From the NCBI GenBank assembly GCA_018064605.1, contig JAGHUX010000005.1, positions 248,001 to 312,000 on the forward strand: a stretch of DNA of 64,000 nt, given 5' to 3'. The stretch comes from Candidatus Limimorpha caballi. Lineage in GTDB: Bacteria > Bacteroidota > Bacteroidia > Bacteroidales > F082. The position numbers were made by a program, and so were the translations under genes. Below, one piece after another: positions 33,573-42,152 of the stretch. Under the pieces are notes generated by a model. It saw only the letters and a program-made list of their open reading frames with translations, ran no database searches and was not told where the DNA came from. Each line of letters opens with the position of its first letter. Positions within the stretch are counted from its first letter, which is position 1.

Positions 33573-36500
33573 TTATTCTTCATTATCTAATTCTTCCTGA
33601 ATACCATTGTACCGACTGTACCATGATTCAAAGAACTCAGTACTATTTAGCAGACTGCATCCACGAACGTACATCTCCAAAGCCACCTCATCGTCTATTT
33701 CCTTCGCATTCTTGCATCCTGCTATGATACCACGGACACCTTCATTGAAAGCTTCCATATCGGCGGATGAAGACGAGACACTCTCGAAAGCCTCAACACC
33801 AACACACAAAGAGAACAGCACAGCCGCCACATCGTGTATATCTTCAGGCTCGGTGCTGACAGTGCCTTCTTCCTCGCTTATGCGCCATGCCTCACGGATT
33901 TCGTAGATGCGTACCTGCAAATCATATCTTTGTTTACCCGTCAAGGTATGGTCTGTCTCCAGTGCTGCCAGCAAAGCGTCTGTATCACCGTCTTCTTCGT
34001 CTGTATATATAAGGGATGTAAGCTCAAGGAAAGACGACGGAATATCGTTAACACTCTCGTTATCATCAACACCGCGCTTGTATGTTTCCTCCTTACCTTC
34101 GAAACGATTTATCTTGCAGAGCACAGCCTCTTCCCACCCTTTTTGGAACACCACAGCAACACCTGTCTTCAAGCGTGACAGTTCTGTCTTCTGAGGTTCG
34201 GTGAGCGATGTTGAGTTACCTGCCATTTCGCGATCGTCTTTGTTAGGCAACGTCATGATGATCTTGGTGTTTGTGTTGCTGATGGCTGAGCGGTCAAGCA
34301 TCGAAGGTGACTGGTCGGCAATGATGAAACCCTCACCGTATGTACGCATCTCTGCTATTGATGAAGATATCATCTCTACCGACTTTCCAAGAACGTTGCT
34401 ACCTTCTTGAGACTGCGAAGTTGAGGTAGCCTTAAGTAGATTATGCGCCTCCTCGAGAACAGTAACATGTCGCAAAGGTAAGTTCATCCCGATTCCTTCG
34501 GACATACGGAACTCGTTAAGTCTCATGACGAGAATACCCATGATAAGAGCCTTTGTCTCCATCGATCCGACACGACTCAGATCCACGATGACATTGCCAT
34601 TGAAAAGTTCTTCGCTACTGCGTCGCTGGTCCTGGTAAAGATCTTCAACGAATATCTGTCCCACAATACCGTTTGTCAATGATTCCAGGCGCGTGCCCAG
34701 AGCTCCTTTATAGTCACCCTTAGAGTCAGAAGAGTACTCAGAGGTGTTGATGTAGGTATTGAGTTCACGGATGACATCCTGGAATGTTGGATATATGTCA
34801 AGTAGCGACTCGGACTTCATTAAGTCCCATCCACATGACTTATAGGCATTGGTTATTGACTTCTTCAATACTGCTGGCATGGCAGCATACATAGGCCAGC
34901 AGGCGTTGAAGATATCAATCAGACGGTCGATGTGTTCCTCTATGTGAATGCCCTCTGGGAAAGCAAACGGATTAATCTTCAGCATATCCATAAGGTTAGG
35001 ATTGGTGCCGAACACGCGAACGTCTTCTCTATGACCGAAAACATTCTTGTACTCACCCTTTGCAGGTTCGATGATCATGAATTTGCGGCCAGCCTTAACC
35101 AAAGAATCAACAAGGAGATATACAGTATTGGACTTGCCACAGCCTGTAGAACCTGTTACAAAAGTATGCGACGCAAGAGAGTTGATGGAAAGTTCCACCT
35201 TATTATCCTTGCTTATTCTGTCCAGATTAGTTACGTATCCAAGAGGGAAACAGTCTTCGTCTTTACGTTCAGCAACCACCTTATTGCCAAAGGTTGCTTG
35301 CTCACGTATAATGATTCCTGGTACAGACTTACGAGGGAGACCTATCATCAAAGCCAGCTCCTTGCTTGATGTCATAGCCGTCGGGAACAAATAAACCTCA
35401 GAACCGGGCATCTGACTGTTATAAACAAATGCAGGATGACAGAAACAACTTATAGGTTTGATGACATCTTTGTATGTTTTAGATTCGCTATGCCACGTAT
35501 TTATGGCAGAAGCCTCTACACCAGACATATCACCCTGGATGATAGAACGATATATGGTTGCTCCTGTCTCGGCGGTGGCACGATCGTTTTTGTACGAAAG
35601 GAAGTATGCTCCTGAGGCCCAAAGACCCGTACTTTCACATTCTGCGATACGTTCCAACTGTTTGTCTATGCGCTTGAGAATTTCCTGAATGTGCTTGTCT
35701 TGACGGGTGAGAGTGAAGCCTTTTGTCTCACCAATAGTAGAGGTCCTTCCATCGGTTTCGCTGAAGGACTCACTAATAGAATGGGATTCCGATTCGCTTT
35801 CATTGATCCCATTAGTATGCGATTTATTCGCTCCTTGTTGCTTTCCATCAAATCCTATAGCCGAACCAGCAAGTCCTGCCGCAACAAGTATTCCTCCTAA
35901 TGGGGCACCAAATCCTGTTCCAGCTAACACTGCACCAGCGGTCAATAATGAGCCTGACATTTTTCCTACCTTCCCTTTGAAATCTTCTTGATTACCAGAA
36001 CTACCTAATGTGTCACTCGAATTTATCCCTTTTGATTTTGAAGTCGAATGACTCTCAGATGTACCTTTTGTCCTACTCAAAGCATTTGACAGCGATTCGT
36101 TAGTAGAATAGCTAATCTGCTGCGTAGCTTTGACAGACAACTGCTCGTAGATTTGTTCGTAGCCGTAACGGATGTTTTTGATTTCTCCCGAATTGAGATT
36201 CTCGGCAAGGATGATGGCTGTATAGGTTTTGCCACGCATTGCCATAGCCAATTTCTCCACACCCTGAATAAAGTTGGCATTGGTATATTTGCCATTCTTG
36301 TCCTTGAGAGAAGGAACACTGGTGCATGAACTGACAGTCTCTGCCTGGGCTATGCGATCAAGGAGGTTGTCTTCCTTGCGGCGTCCAGAACCATTGTCGA
36401 GGAGTACGTGCATATCTTCCATGCCTATACCTGGGAACTGACCAATCAAGGAACTTCTCAAGGCCTCTGCAAGATTTACACTGGAACGATTCTCATCATG

Positions 36501-36965
36501 CTCCTTCAGACCGATATAGAAGTCTGTATCATCACCATGACCGTCAAGAACGAGGAAGATGGTAACATCAGCAAATGTCATTGCGCTGATGACACTGGCG
36601 AACTTATCTGTTGCGTATTCGTCCTTCTCATAGACAATCTTATTGATCTTGAAGAGATATACCTCTTTTGTGTCATACTTGACATCTGTCTGTAGTGGAG
36701 GCAACTCGTTGAGACGGTTTATGCCGTTTTTCAGAACGACATCATCAACCAACTGAAGGGCATTCTGTGTAGCCTGCTCCACTTCCAAGAACTTTGCTTT
36801 CACTTGGTCTTCCTGATTTGATGGATTATTTGTCGGTTCAGTTTCCATTGTAGGATTTGAGGATTCATCACAAACTTTTTTTTCTGGCTCTACCGAAGGA
36901 TTATTCTGTTGATGCTTAAAGTAATCGCTTCGGTTGAATTTATTATGAAGTGTGTTACCTGCCAT
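33573..36965 (-). CDS. HerA/FtsK-type (DUF87) ATPase with membrane-like segment
   Basis: I start at the ATG at 36965 (1130 aa); a longer in-frame start would overlap the previous gene by 53 bp. The N-terminal 300 residues are not recognised. A glycine-rich hydrophobic segment lies at about 334-374, in a Ser-rich stretch. The ATPase core follows: Walker A GSTGCGKS (605-612), IEPAKGEYKNVFG, NGNVIVDLSRVGSMETKAL, and Walker B TVLEEAHNLL, as in HerA/VirB4-like hexameric pumps. The C-terminal 130 residues are acidic and helical. Such ATPases move DNA or protein. Here it sits with dynamins and a protease, so the substrate is open. Confidence 0.85.
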   Translation of the reverse strand: MAGNTLHNKFNRSDYFKHQQNNPSVEPEKKVCDESSNPTMETEPTNNPSNQEDQVKAKFLEVEQATQNALQLVDDVVLKNGINRLNELPPLQTDVKYDTKEVYLFKINKIVYEKDEYATDKFASVISAMTFADVTIFLVLDGHGDDTDFYIGLKEHDENRSSVNLAEALRSSLIGQFPGIGMEDMHVLLDNGSGRRKEDNLLDRIAQAETVSSCTSVPSLKDKNGKYTNANFIQGVEKLAMAMRGKTYTAIILAENLNSGEIKNIRYGYEQIYEQLSVKATQQISYSTNESLSNALSRTKGTSESHSTSKSKGINSSDTLGSSGNQEDFKGKVGKMSGSLLTAGAVLAGTGFGAPLGGILVAAGLAGSAIGFDGKQQGANKSHTNGINESESESHSISESFSETDGRTSTIGETKGFTLTRQDKHIQEILKRIDKQLERIAECESTGLWASGAYFLSYKNDRATAETGATIYRSIIQGDMSGVEASAINTWHSESKTYKDVIKPISCFCHPAFVYNSQMPGSEVYLFPTAMTSSKELALMIGLPRKSVPGIIIREQATFGNKVVAERKDEDCFPLGYVTNLDRISKDNKVELSINSLASHTFVTGSTGCGKSNTVYLLVDSLVKAGRKFMIIEPAKGEYKNVFGHREDVRVFGTNPNLMDMLKINPFAFPEGIHIEEHIDRLIDIFNACWPMYAAMPAVLKKSITNAYKSCGWDLMKSESLLDIYPTFQDVIRELNTYINTSEYSSDSKGDYKGALGTRLESLTNGIVGQIFVEDLYQDQRRSSEELFNGNVIVDLSRVGSMETKALIMGILVMRLNEFRMSEGIGMNLPLRHVTVLEEAHNLLKATSTSQSQEGSNVLGKSVEMISSSIAEMRTYGEGFIIADQSPSMLDRSAISNTNTKIIMTLPNKDDREMAGNSTSLTEPQKTELSRLKTGVAVVFQKGWEEAVLCKINRFEGKEETYKRGVDDNESVNDIPSSFLELTSLIYTDEEDGDTDALLAALETDHTLTGKQRYDLQVRIYEIREAWRISEEEGTVSTEPEDIHDVAAVLFSLCVGVEAFESVSSSSADMEAFNEGVRGIIAGCKNAKEIDDEVALEMYVRGCSLLNSTEFFESWYSRYNGIQEELDNEE

Positions 36966-37464
36966 TTTTCTTATTTTTATAAAGTTTCGCACCACTAACT
37001 GCTGCAATAGCTGCTCCTGAAAGTGTAGTCAAAGGACTATCTTTAACTATTCCGTAGGCCATAGTACCCAGTCCTACTACAACTGCTGCTCCTAACATTT
37101 TATTCTCTCTGCCGTCATTTTTGCATTCTTCTTGTACGGGCTTTTCGGCAGGTTCTTCACTTTCTATCTTTTTACGAAGAACGATTCCGGCTACATGCTC
37201 ATACACAGCAATACGTTCGCGAGAGAAGTTGGAATCAAGCTCATTCTTGATCTGCACGAGCAGGTCAACAGAAAGACTATCCTCGTCGAAATCCAACTGA
37301 CCTCCATCGTGAACTTCATAAAGCTCAGGAACATTAGCTTCCGCATATTCCTTCATCTCTCTATATGTATCACCCTTTGGGTTGAGGAGGAGTTCGTTGG
37401 AGATAATCAGACGAACTGTGATAATATCACCAGATTCTACTGCGTTGATAAATTCCTGTCTCAT
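36955..37464 (-). CDS. Small protein with helical start and glycine-rich membrane segments
   Basis: The 169-residue protein begins with an ankyrin- or helix-pair-like stretch (EFINAVESGDIITVRLIISN), continues as an acidic helical middle, and ends with two hydrophobic Gly/Ala-rich segments (KMLGAAVVVGLGTMAYGIV; LTTLSGAAIAAVSGAKLY) before a basic tail. This looks like a membrane-inserting or oligomerising tail. It overlaps the HerA-like gene start by 11 bp and starts 15 bp after the dynamin gene's end. Unknown function; likely an adaptor. Confidence 0.65.
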   Translation of the reverse strand: MRQEFINAVESGDIITVRLIISNELLLNPKGDTYREMKEYAEANVPELYEVHDGGQLDFDEDSLSVDLLVQIKNELDSNFSRERIAVYEHVAGIVLRKKIESEEPAEKPVQEECKNDGRENKMLGAAVVVGLGTMAYGIVKDSPLTTLSGAAIAAVSGAKLYKNKKNGR

Positions 37465-37479
37465 AATATTCCTGTATAA

Positions 37480-39843
37480 TTAAAAATTGATAATGTCATT
37501 GACACGCATCTGTATGCTGGTAAGCCATTGGAGTTTCTTTTGCTTTTCGGCTATCTCCGAGGCCTTCAACTTGTTGTCGGCCTCTACTTGAGAGAGAGAC
37601 TCAAGACGCTGATCTATCAAAGCATCAATTTCTGCAAGAGATTTTTTCAGAGCTACCTTTATATTATCTGTTTCATTCTTCACGTACTCAGGAATAGACA
37701 ATTCCATTTTCTTTAAATCCGAAAGAATAGGATTGAGATACTGAGTCGCTACGTCAGCCATGTTGACATAGGTTGTATTAGTGTTAACAAGATGCTTGGT
37801 TTTTGATACACTTTCTTTACGTCCAAATAACCCTGACAAGAAGCCACCAATTGCAGCTCCAGCCCAAGTTCCTACAACCGGAATGGCAGTGCCCAAAACA
37901 GCACCAACGACAGCGCCAACAGTTGCTGATCCAACCATATTTTCATCTTTGCTAAGATAAGTCGTTTTTGTTTCGTAATGAGAACCTGCTTCTGTTTTTG
38001 ATGCAGTTTTAACAATACTTTGGATGTTTCCAAGTTGGGAAGATACAATCTGTAAAGGTGATAGTTTCATGACGTTCTTGTCAACCTTCAGGTCAAGTTC
38101 TTCAAGATACATCTGGTAATAACCAATCATCTCGGTTACGCTTTTGGTGAAGTTTCTTGTCAGGGTGTCCTCCACCTTGGCCTTTAACTGAGTGCGCATT
38201 GTTTCTACATTTTTCTCAAGCTGTTTGCACTCGGCTTCTGCCTTGGCAGCTTCAACTTTTGTTCCTCTTCCCACCATCATGCCATTGATTTGCGTGCGAA
38301 TACCGTTAACCAGTTGTGTAACATCCTGCTTTACCAATTGCGTAACATCGAATTCGTCAATCTTCTTTGAGTAGGTCTTTGCGTCGCCGGCATCTTTGAT
38401 ATTTTTGCGTATAGTCGCTATCTGCACCTCGAGTTTCTTCTTCGCATCCTTATCCTGTCGAATCATCTCTTCTAGGTTGGCAACAGCGGCCAACTCATCC
38501 AATGTGCTGTTGAACGAATACACAAGATCCATTATCTTCGTGTTGCGAGCATACTTGTTGATATACAATGTTATAGCTTCCTCAAGATTGAAAATGCCGG
38601 TCTGTATTTCCGCTAAATCATCGCCTACCGATTTAGACTTACATGCCTCAATATATTGACGACTTGAATTAGGGAGATGTGAAAAATCATAATAAGTGTC
38701 AAATTGCATCTCGGCAAATGCGTTCAGCATCATCTTGTAAGTCATCAGCGACATGCCAAAAGCATCATTCGTACGTTTCTCCAATGCGGGGAGAGCTGCG
38801 ACCGGGAATATGTTTGGATTCTGTATGCCACGTTTTTCCAAGTCTTTCTTTATACTCGATAGAGTACGTGTAATACAGCCTGGTCCATCTGCTTGCGGAC
38901 GAGGATCAAAGCAATTAATCTTATTTACAACGAAGATAAACCTGTCTTTAGTTTGCTTACCGCCGCTTTTCATGCAATTGCATACATAATCCAGGAACAT
39001 CTTTTCGTCTTCGATACCAGACTGCTGAGCATTGAGAACTACCAGAACAAGAGACTTATCAGAATCTGCCAGCATCTTGTACGTCATTTCCTCATGCTGC
39101 TTGTTGCGAGCATTATTAGGTCCCGGAGTATCTACAAGTACCAATTTCATTCCAGTACTTTCAACAAAAGGTATTGGACCATCCATATTAATATAGGACA
39201 CCTTCTTCTCTGCGTTATATGCTTGCATATCTGCAAGTTTTACTTTCTTTCTGTCAAAGACTTTTTTACCATTGGCATCATATCCAACGGCATAGAAATC
39301 TTCACCGGGTTTGCCGTCATTGTCAAGTACCTTTACTATTGTTGCTGTTGTCGCCTCGTTGGCAGATGGCATTATCTGTTCTCCTAACAGAGCATTTATC
39401 AGGGTTGACTTGCCAGAACTCATCGTTGCTACTACATTCACTTCAAATTGTGAATTCTTGGCTTTTTTGAAAGCCTTCAGGATAGCGTCTGATTTCAGTT
39501 CTTCGACAGGTCCGTTCTGTATGTCCTTGAAGATTTTGTCGATAGTTTGTTCTGCTTCCTCCACGCAGGGCTTTCTGCTAAACGCAAAAGTAGCGTTCAC
39601 TCCTGCCTTATTGTTTTCAAAACCTGCTTTCAGATCTTCAAAATCAGTGTCTGTTCCAATAAATTCGATTTCAAACTTATTGTCATTGAACTCGGTCTTC
39701 AACCATTCAGGCAACAAGTCTGCCCACTCTTGTAAACGAGATTTACCTACATTGAGTTTACTATCTGTCTTAGGAGACTTACCATCAATCGAAAACTGCG
39801 AAGTCACAGTGTAAGGATTGTACTTAATTGAGATGTTTTTCAT
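37480..39843 (-). CDS. Bacterial dynamin-like GTPase, large
   Basis: The 787-residue protein opens with a 90-residue domain (SIKYNPYTVTSQFSIDGKS) found in some bacterial dynamin-like proteins. Then comes the GTPase: P-loop TMSSGKST (140-147), switch Thr in EATTATIV, G3 VDTPGPNN, G4 NKIN. Long helical stalks follow. A glycine-rich hydrophobic paddle (about 655-695; GAVVGAVLGTAIPVVGTWAG) would insert in membranes. Dynamins deform or fuse membranes, and some bacterial ones protect cells during phage infection. The gene follows the smaller GTPase by 33 bp, matching the frequent tandem pairing of bacterial dynamins. The ATG at 39849 is an equal alternative start. Confidence 0.9.
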   Translation of the reverse strand: MKNISIKYNPYTVTSQFSIDGKSPKTDSKLNVGKSRLQEWADLLPEWLKTEFNDNKFEIEFIGTDTDFEDLKAGFENNKAGVNATFAFSRKPCVEEAEQTIDKIFKDIQNGPVEELKSDAILKAFKKAKNSQFEVNVVATMSSGKSTLINALLGEQIMPSANEATTATIVKVLDNDGKPGEDFYAVGYDANGKKVFDRKKVKLADMQAYNAEKKVSYINMDGPIPFVESTGMKLVLVDTPGPNNARNKQHEEMTYKMLADSDKSLVLVVLNAQQSGIEDEKMFLDYVCNCMKSGGKQTKDRFIFVVNKINCFDPRPQADGPGCITRTLSSIKKDLEKRGIQNPNIFPVAALPALEKRTNDAFGMSLMTYKMMLNAFAEMQFDTYYDFSHLPNSSRQYIEACKSKSVGDDLAEIQTGIFNLEEAITLYINKYARNTKIMDLVYSFNSTLDELAAVANLEEMIRQDKDAKKKLEVQIATIRKNIKDAGDAKTYSKKIDEFDVTQLVKQDVTQLVNGIRTQINGMMVGRGTKVEAAKAEAECKQLEKNVETMRTQLKAKVEDTLTRNFTKSVTEMIGYYQMYLEELDLKVDKNVMKLSPLQIVSSQLGNIQSIVKTASKTEAGSHYETKTTYLSKDENMVGSATVGAVVGAVLGTAIPVVGTWAGAAIGGFLSGLFGRKESVSKTKHLVNTNTTYVNMADVATQYLNPILSDLKKMELSIPEYVKNETDNIKVALKKSLAEIDALIDQRLESLSQVEADNKLKASEIAEKQKKLQWLTSIQMRVNDIINF

Positions 39844-39876
39844 AAACATGAATTTTTATTGTAACTATTCATTTTA

Positions 39877-41151
39877 CTATTGGGTTATTATTTTTGCAAT
39901 GGTTTGCTCTAAAAGAACTATACCGGTACGTTCAATAATGGTAGTAGAATGTTCATGGGTAACATAGAATGGAAGATCATAAAAGTCATTTGTGAACCTT
40001 TCTTTGTACATTTTCTCCATGCCGACGTCTAACATATCCTGAGTTTCATCAGGCAACTTGTCTAACAATGCCAACCAACCTGTGACGGGGATTATTTTGC
40101 TATCGTTACATCCATATTCTTTCATCATGCTTTCGTATGTTGCGAGCGTTTGTCCTATTGAATCTTGCATTGGGTCATAGACATCCAATTGGTTGATAGC
40201 AACAATGACAGGCTTCTTCGTATTTGACATCAAATAGCTGAAAAGACTCTTTTCATCTGTGGTTCCAGGATATCTTCCATCAGCAACGAAGAGCAGTAAA
40301 TCATAATTGTTTGACTTGATGGCTTCGTATGTTAAATCCCCATGTGTCGAGTCTTTGCTATTGTTGACGCCAGGTGTGTCAATGAAACAAATGTTTTCGT
40401 CCTTTAAGATGGAATGGAAATGAAAAGCTATTATATCACATTCGGAATTCCTCACCTCGTCCACATTGTTGTTATGAGAAAAAACTTTTTTGTCCCAAAC
40501 AGAAAAACCGTCCTCAACAGGCTTGTTGTATATGTACTTAAGCCTACTGGTACATGCAGTATTGGCTACTGCATTGATTCCATATCCCGTAATGGCATTT
40601 ATCAAAGTAGATTTACCTGCCGACATGTTGGCTACAACCAATACTCTTTTGGCAGGAGATTGCAAGAATTTCTTATTCGTCTCACGATGAGCTATCAGTT
40701 CTTTGGGAATTGATGGATGCTGTATTTCTTTCCAAAACAGCAATCTAACATTCTGAAGTGCAGCTTTTGTAAAGCGTCCACAAATGTGGTCATGCAGATA
40801 ATAATGCACATTGCCAGTCATATCAGGATTAAAGAGTTCTACCAAGTAGAAACAGTCGAAGAAAAACTCGTATGTTAGACGAAACATCCTTATACCAATA
40901 CGGTTTAACGTCAATGCGTCTTTTGCATGTTGTCGATGAGGAAAGAATGCATCGTATGTGTGACCACTTATGGAGATGCACCATTGATCGTATATATCGT
41001 GAAGTACAGGTGAGCTAACGGATACTTTACTCAGTACAGCACCCAAACCTACTAAATATTTATCCTTTATATCGTCTGGCAATTGTAAAATCGGATGATT
41101 CCTTACATATAGACATAATTTCAACCTACGCTCAATTTCAAAATTTGTCAT
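39877..41151 (-). CDS. Dynamin-like GTPase, small partner
   Basis: The 424-residue protein has an unusual N-terminal helical region (1-165) and then a dynamin-type GTPase: P-loop ANMSAGKS (175-182), TACTSRLKYI as switch I, G3 FIDTPGVNN, G4 AINQLDVYDP. It lacks the long stalk and paddle of its neighbour. Bacterial dynamins often work as unequal pairs, and this pair is adjacent, so a heteromeric complex is likely. It is the first gene behind leader C and so heads an operon of about thirteen genes to 23565. Confidence 0.88.
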   Translation of the reverse strand: MTNFEIERRLKLCLYVRNHPILQLPDDIKDKYLVGLGAVLSKVSVSSPVLHDIYDQWCISISGHTYDAFFPHRQHAKDALTLNRIGIRMFRLTYEFFFDCFYLVELFNPDMTGNVHYYLHDHICGRFTKAALQNVRLLFWKEIQHPSIPKELIAHRETNKKFLQSPAKRVLVVANMSAGKSTLINAITGYGINAVANTACTSRLKYIYNKPVEDGFSVWDKKVFSHNNNVDEVRNSECDIIAFHFHSILKDENICFIDTPGVNNSKDSTHGDLTYEAIKSNNYDLLLFVADGRYPGTTDEKSLFSYLMSNTKKPVIVAINQLDVYDPMQDSIGQTLATYESMMKEYGCNDSKIIPVTGWLALLDKLPDETQDMLDVGMEKMYKERFTNDFYDLPFYVTHEHSTTIIERTGIVLLEQTIAKIITQ

Positions 41152-41219
41152 ATAACTTTATTGCTATTTCTTCTAAAATTTTCAATTCTCATCTTCTTCA
41201 AGTAGATCTACATATCCAA

Positions 41220-41313
41220 GGCGACTTCTATTTTTACCTTTTCTACGCCGCCCTTCTGAATTTCGCGAAGTCCGTTGAACAAAATCCAAAATGGAAACGA
41301 CATTGCAAATTTA
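41220..41313 (-). promoter_or_regulatory. Shared island promoter/leader element, copy C
   Basis: On the minus strand a -7 box TAAATTTG (41306-41313) leads into TTTTGGATTTTGTTCAACGG (identical to copy A over these 20 bases), then CTTCGCGAAATTCAGAAG, GGCGGCGTAG and TAAAAATAGAAGTCGCC. GACTTC and GAAGTC can pair. A -33 box at the position seen in copies A and B is not clear. It lies about 70 bp before the start of the small dynamin gene. Confidence 0.85.
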
Positions 41314-41446
41314 TCACAAACACTCCAAAACACTAATTAAATTTTCTTTAAATTTGCTCTGTATTTTCAAACATAAATAATACTTGCCATAATCGCAAAT
41401 AATTTACAATCAAAAAAAAATAAATATTTGCAAATCTTTTTTCGTC
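41314..41446. other. AT-rich spacer between regulator and leader C
   Basis: Very AT-rich DNA (runs such as CAAAAAAAAATAAATA near 41410) between the end of the XRE gene and the leader-C promoter. No gene is supported. It may hold operator sites for the neighbouring regulator; I see no clear palindrome. Confidence 0.5.
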
Positions 41447-41767
41447 CTATTTTTTTGAACGCATCCTGTACTTACAGCCGCTGCACACGTCTCCGCTAAC
41501 GAGCGCCTTCCTGCTTACCTTAACCATGATATAGACATCCTCCTCACCGTCGCCTCCCTCCTCATTTGTCAAATGTTTGAAAAAGTCGTAGTCCAACGCC
41601 GCCGAGACACGCTGCAACAACGCGACGTCTATTGACTCGCGCTTCAGAATGTCATACGCATTGCCCGACGAAACATTAATCTTTCCTGCGAAGTCCCTGA
41701 TTGACAGACCCATCTCCTTCCTTCTCTTATCAATAAGTTTCCCGATGTTAATTTTCTCAAAATTCAT
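41447..41767 (-). CDS. XRE-family helix-turn-helix regulator
   Basis: From the ATG at 41767 the protein has 106 residues. A lambda-Cro/XRE helix-turn-helix fills the first 65 (IGKLIDKRRKEMGLSIRDFA, VSSGNAYDILKRESIDVALL), followed by an acidic stretch and a short tail with a CxxC motif (DVCSGCKYRMRSKK). A -7 box TACTTTTG at 41783-41790 sits just upstream, supporting this start over an in-frame TTG at 41785. It lies directly upstream of leader C on the same strand and is the only DNA-binding regulator next to the island, so it is the best candidate to control it (inference). Confidence 0.88.
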   Translation of the reverse strand: MNFEKINIGKLIDKRRKEMGLSIRDFAGKINVSSGNAYDILKRESIDVALLQRVSAALDYDFFKHLTNEEGGDGEEDVYIMVKVSRKALVSGDVCSGCKYRMRSKK

Positions 41768-41782
41768 AGAAAAATCTTTTCT

Positions 41783-41790
41783 CAAAAGTA
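41783..41790 (-). promoter_or_regulatory. -7 promoter box of the XRE gene
   Basis: TACTTTTG on the minus strand fits TAnnTTTG and lies about 16 nt upstream of the ATG at 41767. A matching -33 TTTG is not clear. Confidence 0.5.
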
Positions 41791-41844
41791 ATTTGTTTTT
41801 CGATTACGCCTTGTTTGATTTTATCAGAAAGATTCAAATTATTT

Positions 41845-41925
41845 CTAACACCCGCCATACTTGCACCCGCCGCACACATCGCCGTCAAGGAATGATTCTA
41901 TTGCCCATATCGAAAACATGACCAT
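41845..41925 (-). pseudogene. Leftover C-terminal tail of a second XRE-like regulator
   Basis: The minus strand from 41925 encodes 26 residues ending SFLDGDVCGGCKYGGC and a stop. This mirrors the C-terminus of the intact regulator (ALVSGDVCSGCKYRMR). No helix-turn-helix is left upstream. The simplest reading is a degraded tandem copy of the regulator; a short metal-binding peptide gene is less likely. Confidence 0.55.
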
Positions 41926-42041
41926 CTAAATTGAGGGGATGACTTCATGAAATCTGACACGCACGGCGTTTTTTTATTGAACGGCGTTTTCCGACACGTC
42001 AAAATTGTCACAAAATAATTCAATCATGAAAGATATTTTCA

Positions 42042-42130
42042 TACCTTTGCAACGCTGTTCACTTTGAATTTCAAATGAAGGAGACTTCATTAAATTAAGG
42101 TGTTAGCGTAATCTTTTTAAGATAGAAGTC
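42042..42130 (+). promoter_or_regulatory. Promoter and leader of the glycosidase cluster
   Basis: A -7 box TACCTTTG (42042-42049) is followed by an AT-rich leader to the GH97 start at 42153. The leader holds GACTTC (42083-42088) and GAAGTC (42125-42130), 36 nt apart, the same pairing arms at nearly the same spacing as in leaders A-C, but with little other similarity. No good -33 match. The rest of 41926-42152 holds nothing else I can support. Confidence 0.55.
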
Positions 42131-42152
42131 AAAATAATTAAAAGTTGCAACC

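Noticed and set aside
5132..41151. Standard Thoeris, CBASS or known Avs system
   Set aside because: No ThsA-like SLOG protein, no cGAS-like cyclase and no STAND NTPase was seen, so none of these names fits.
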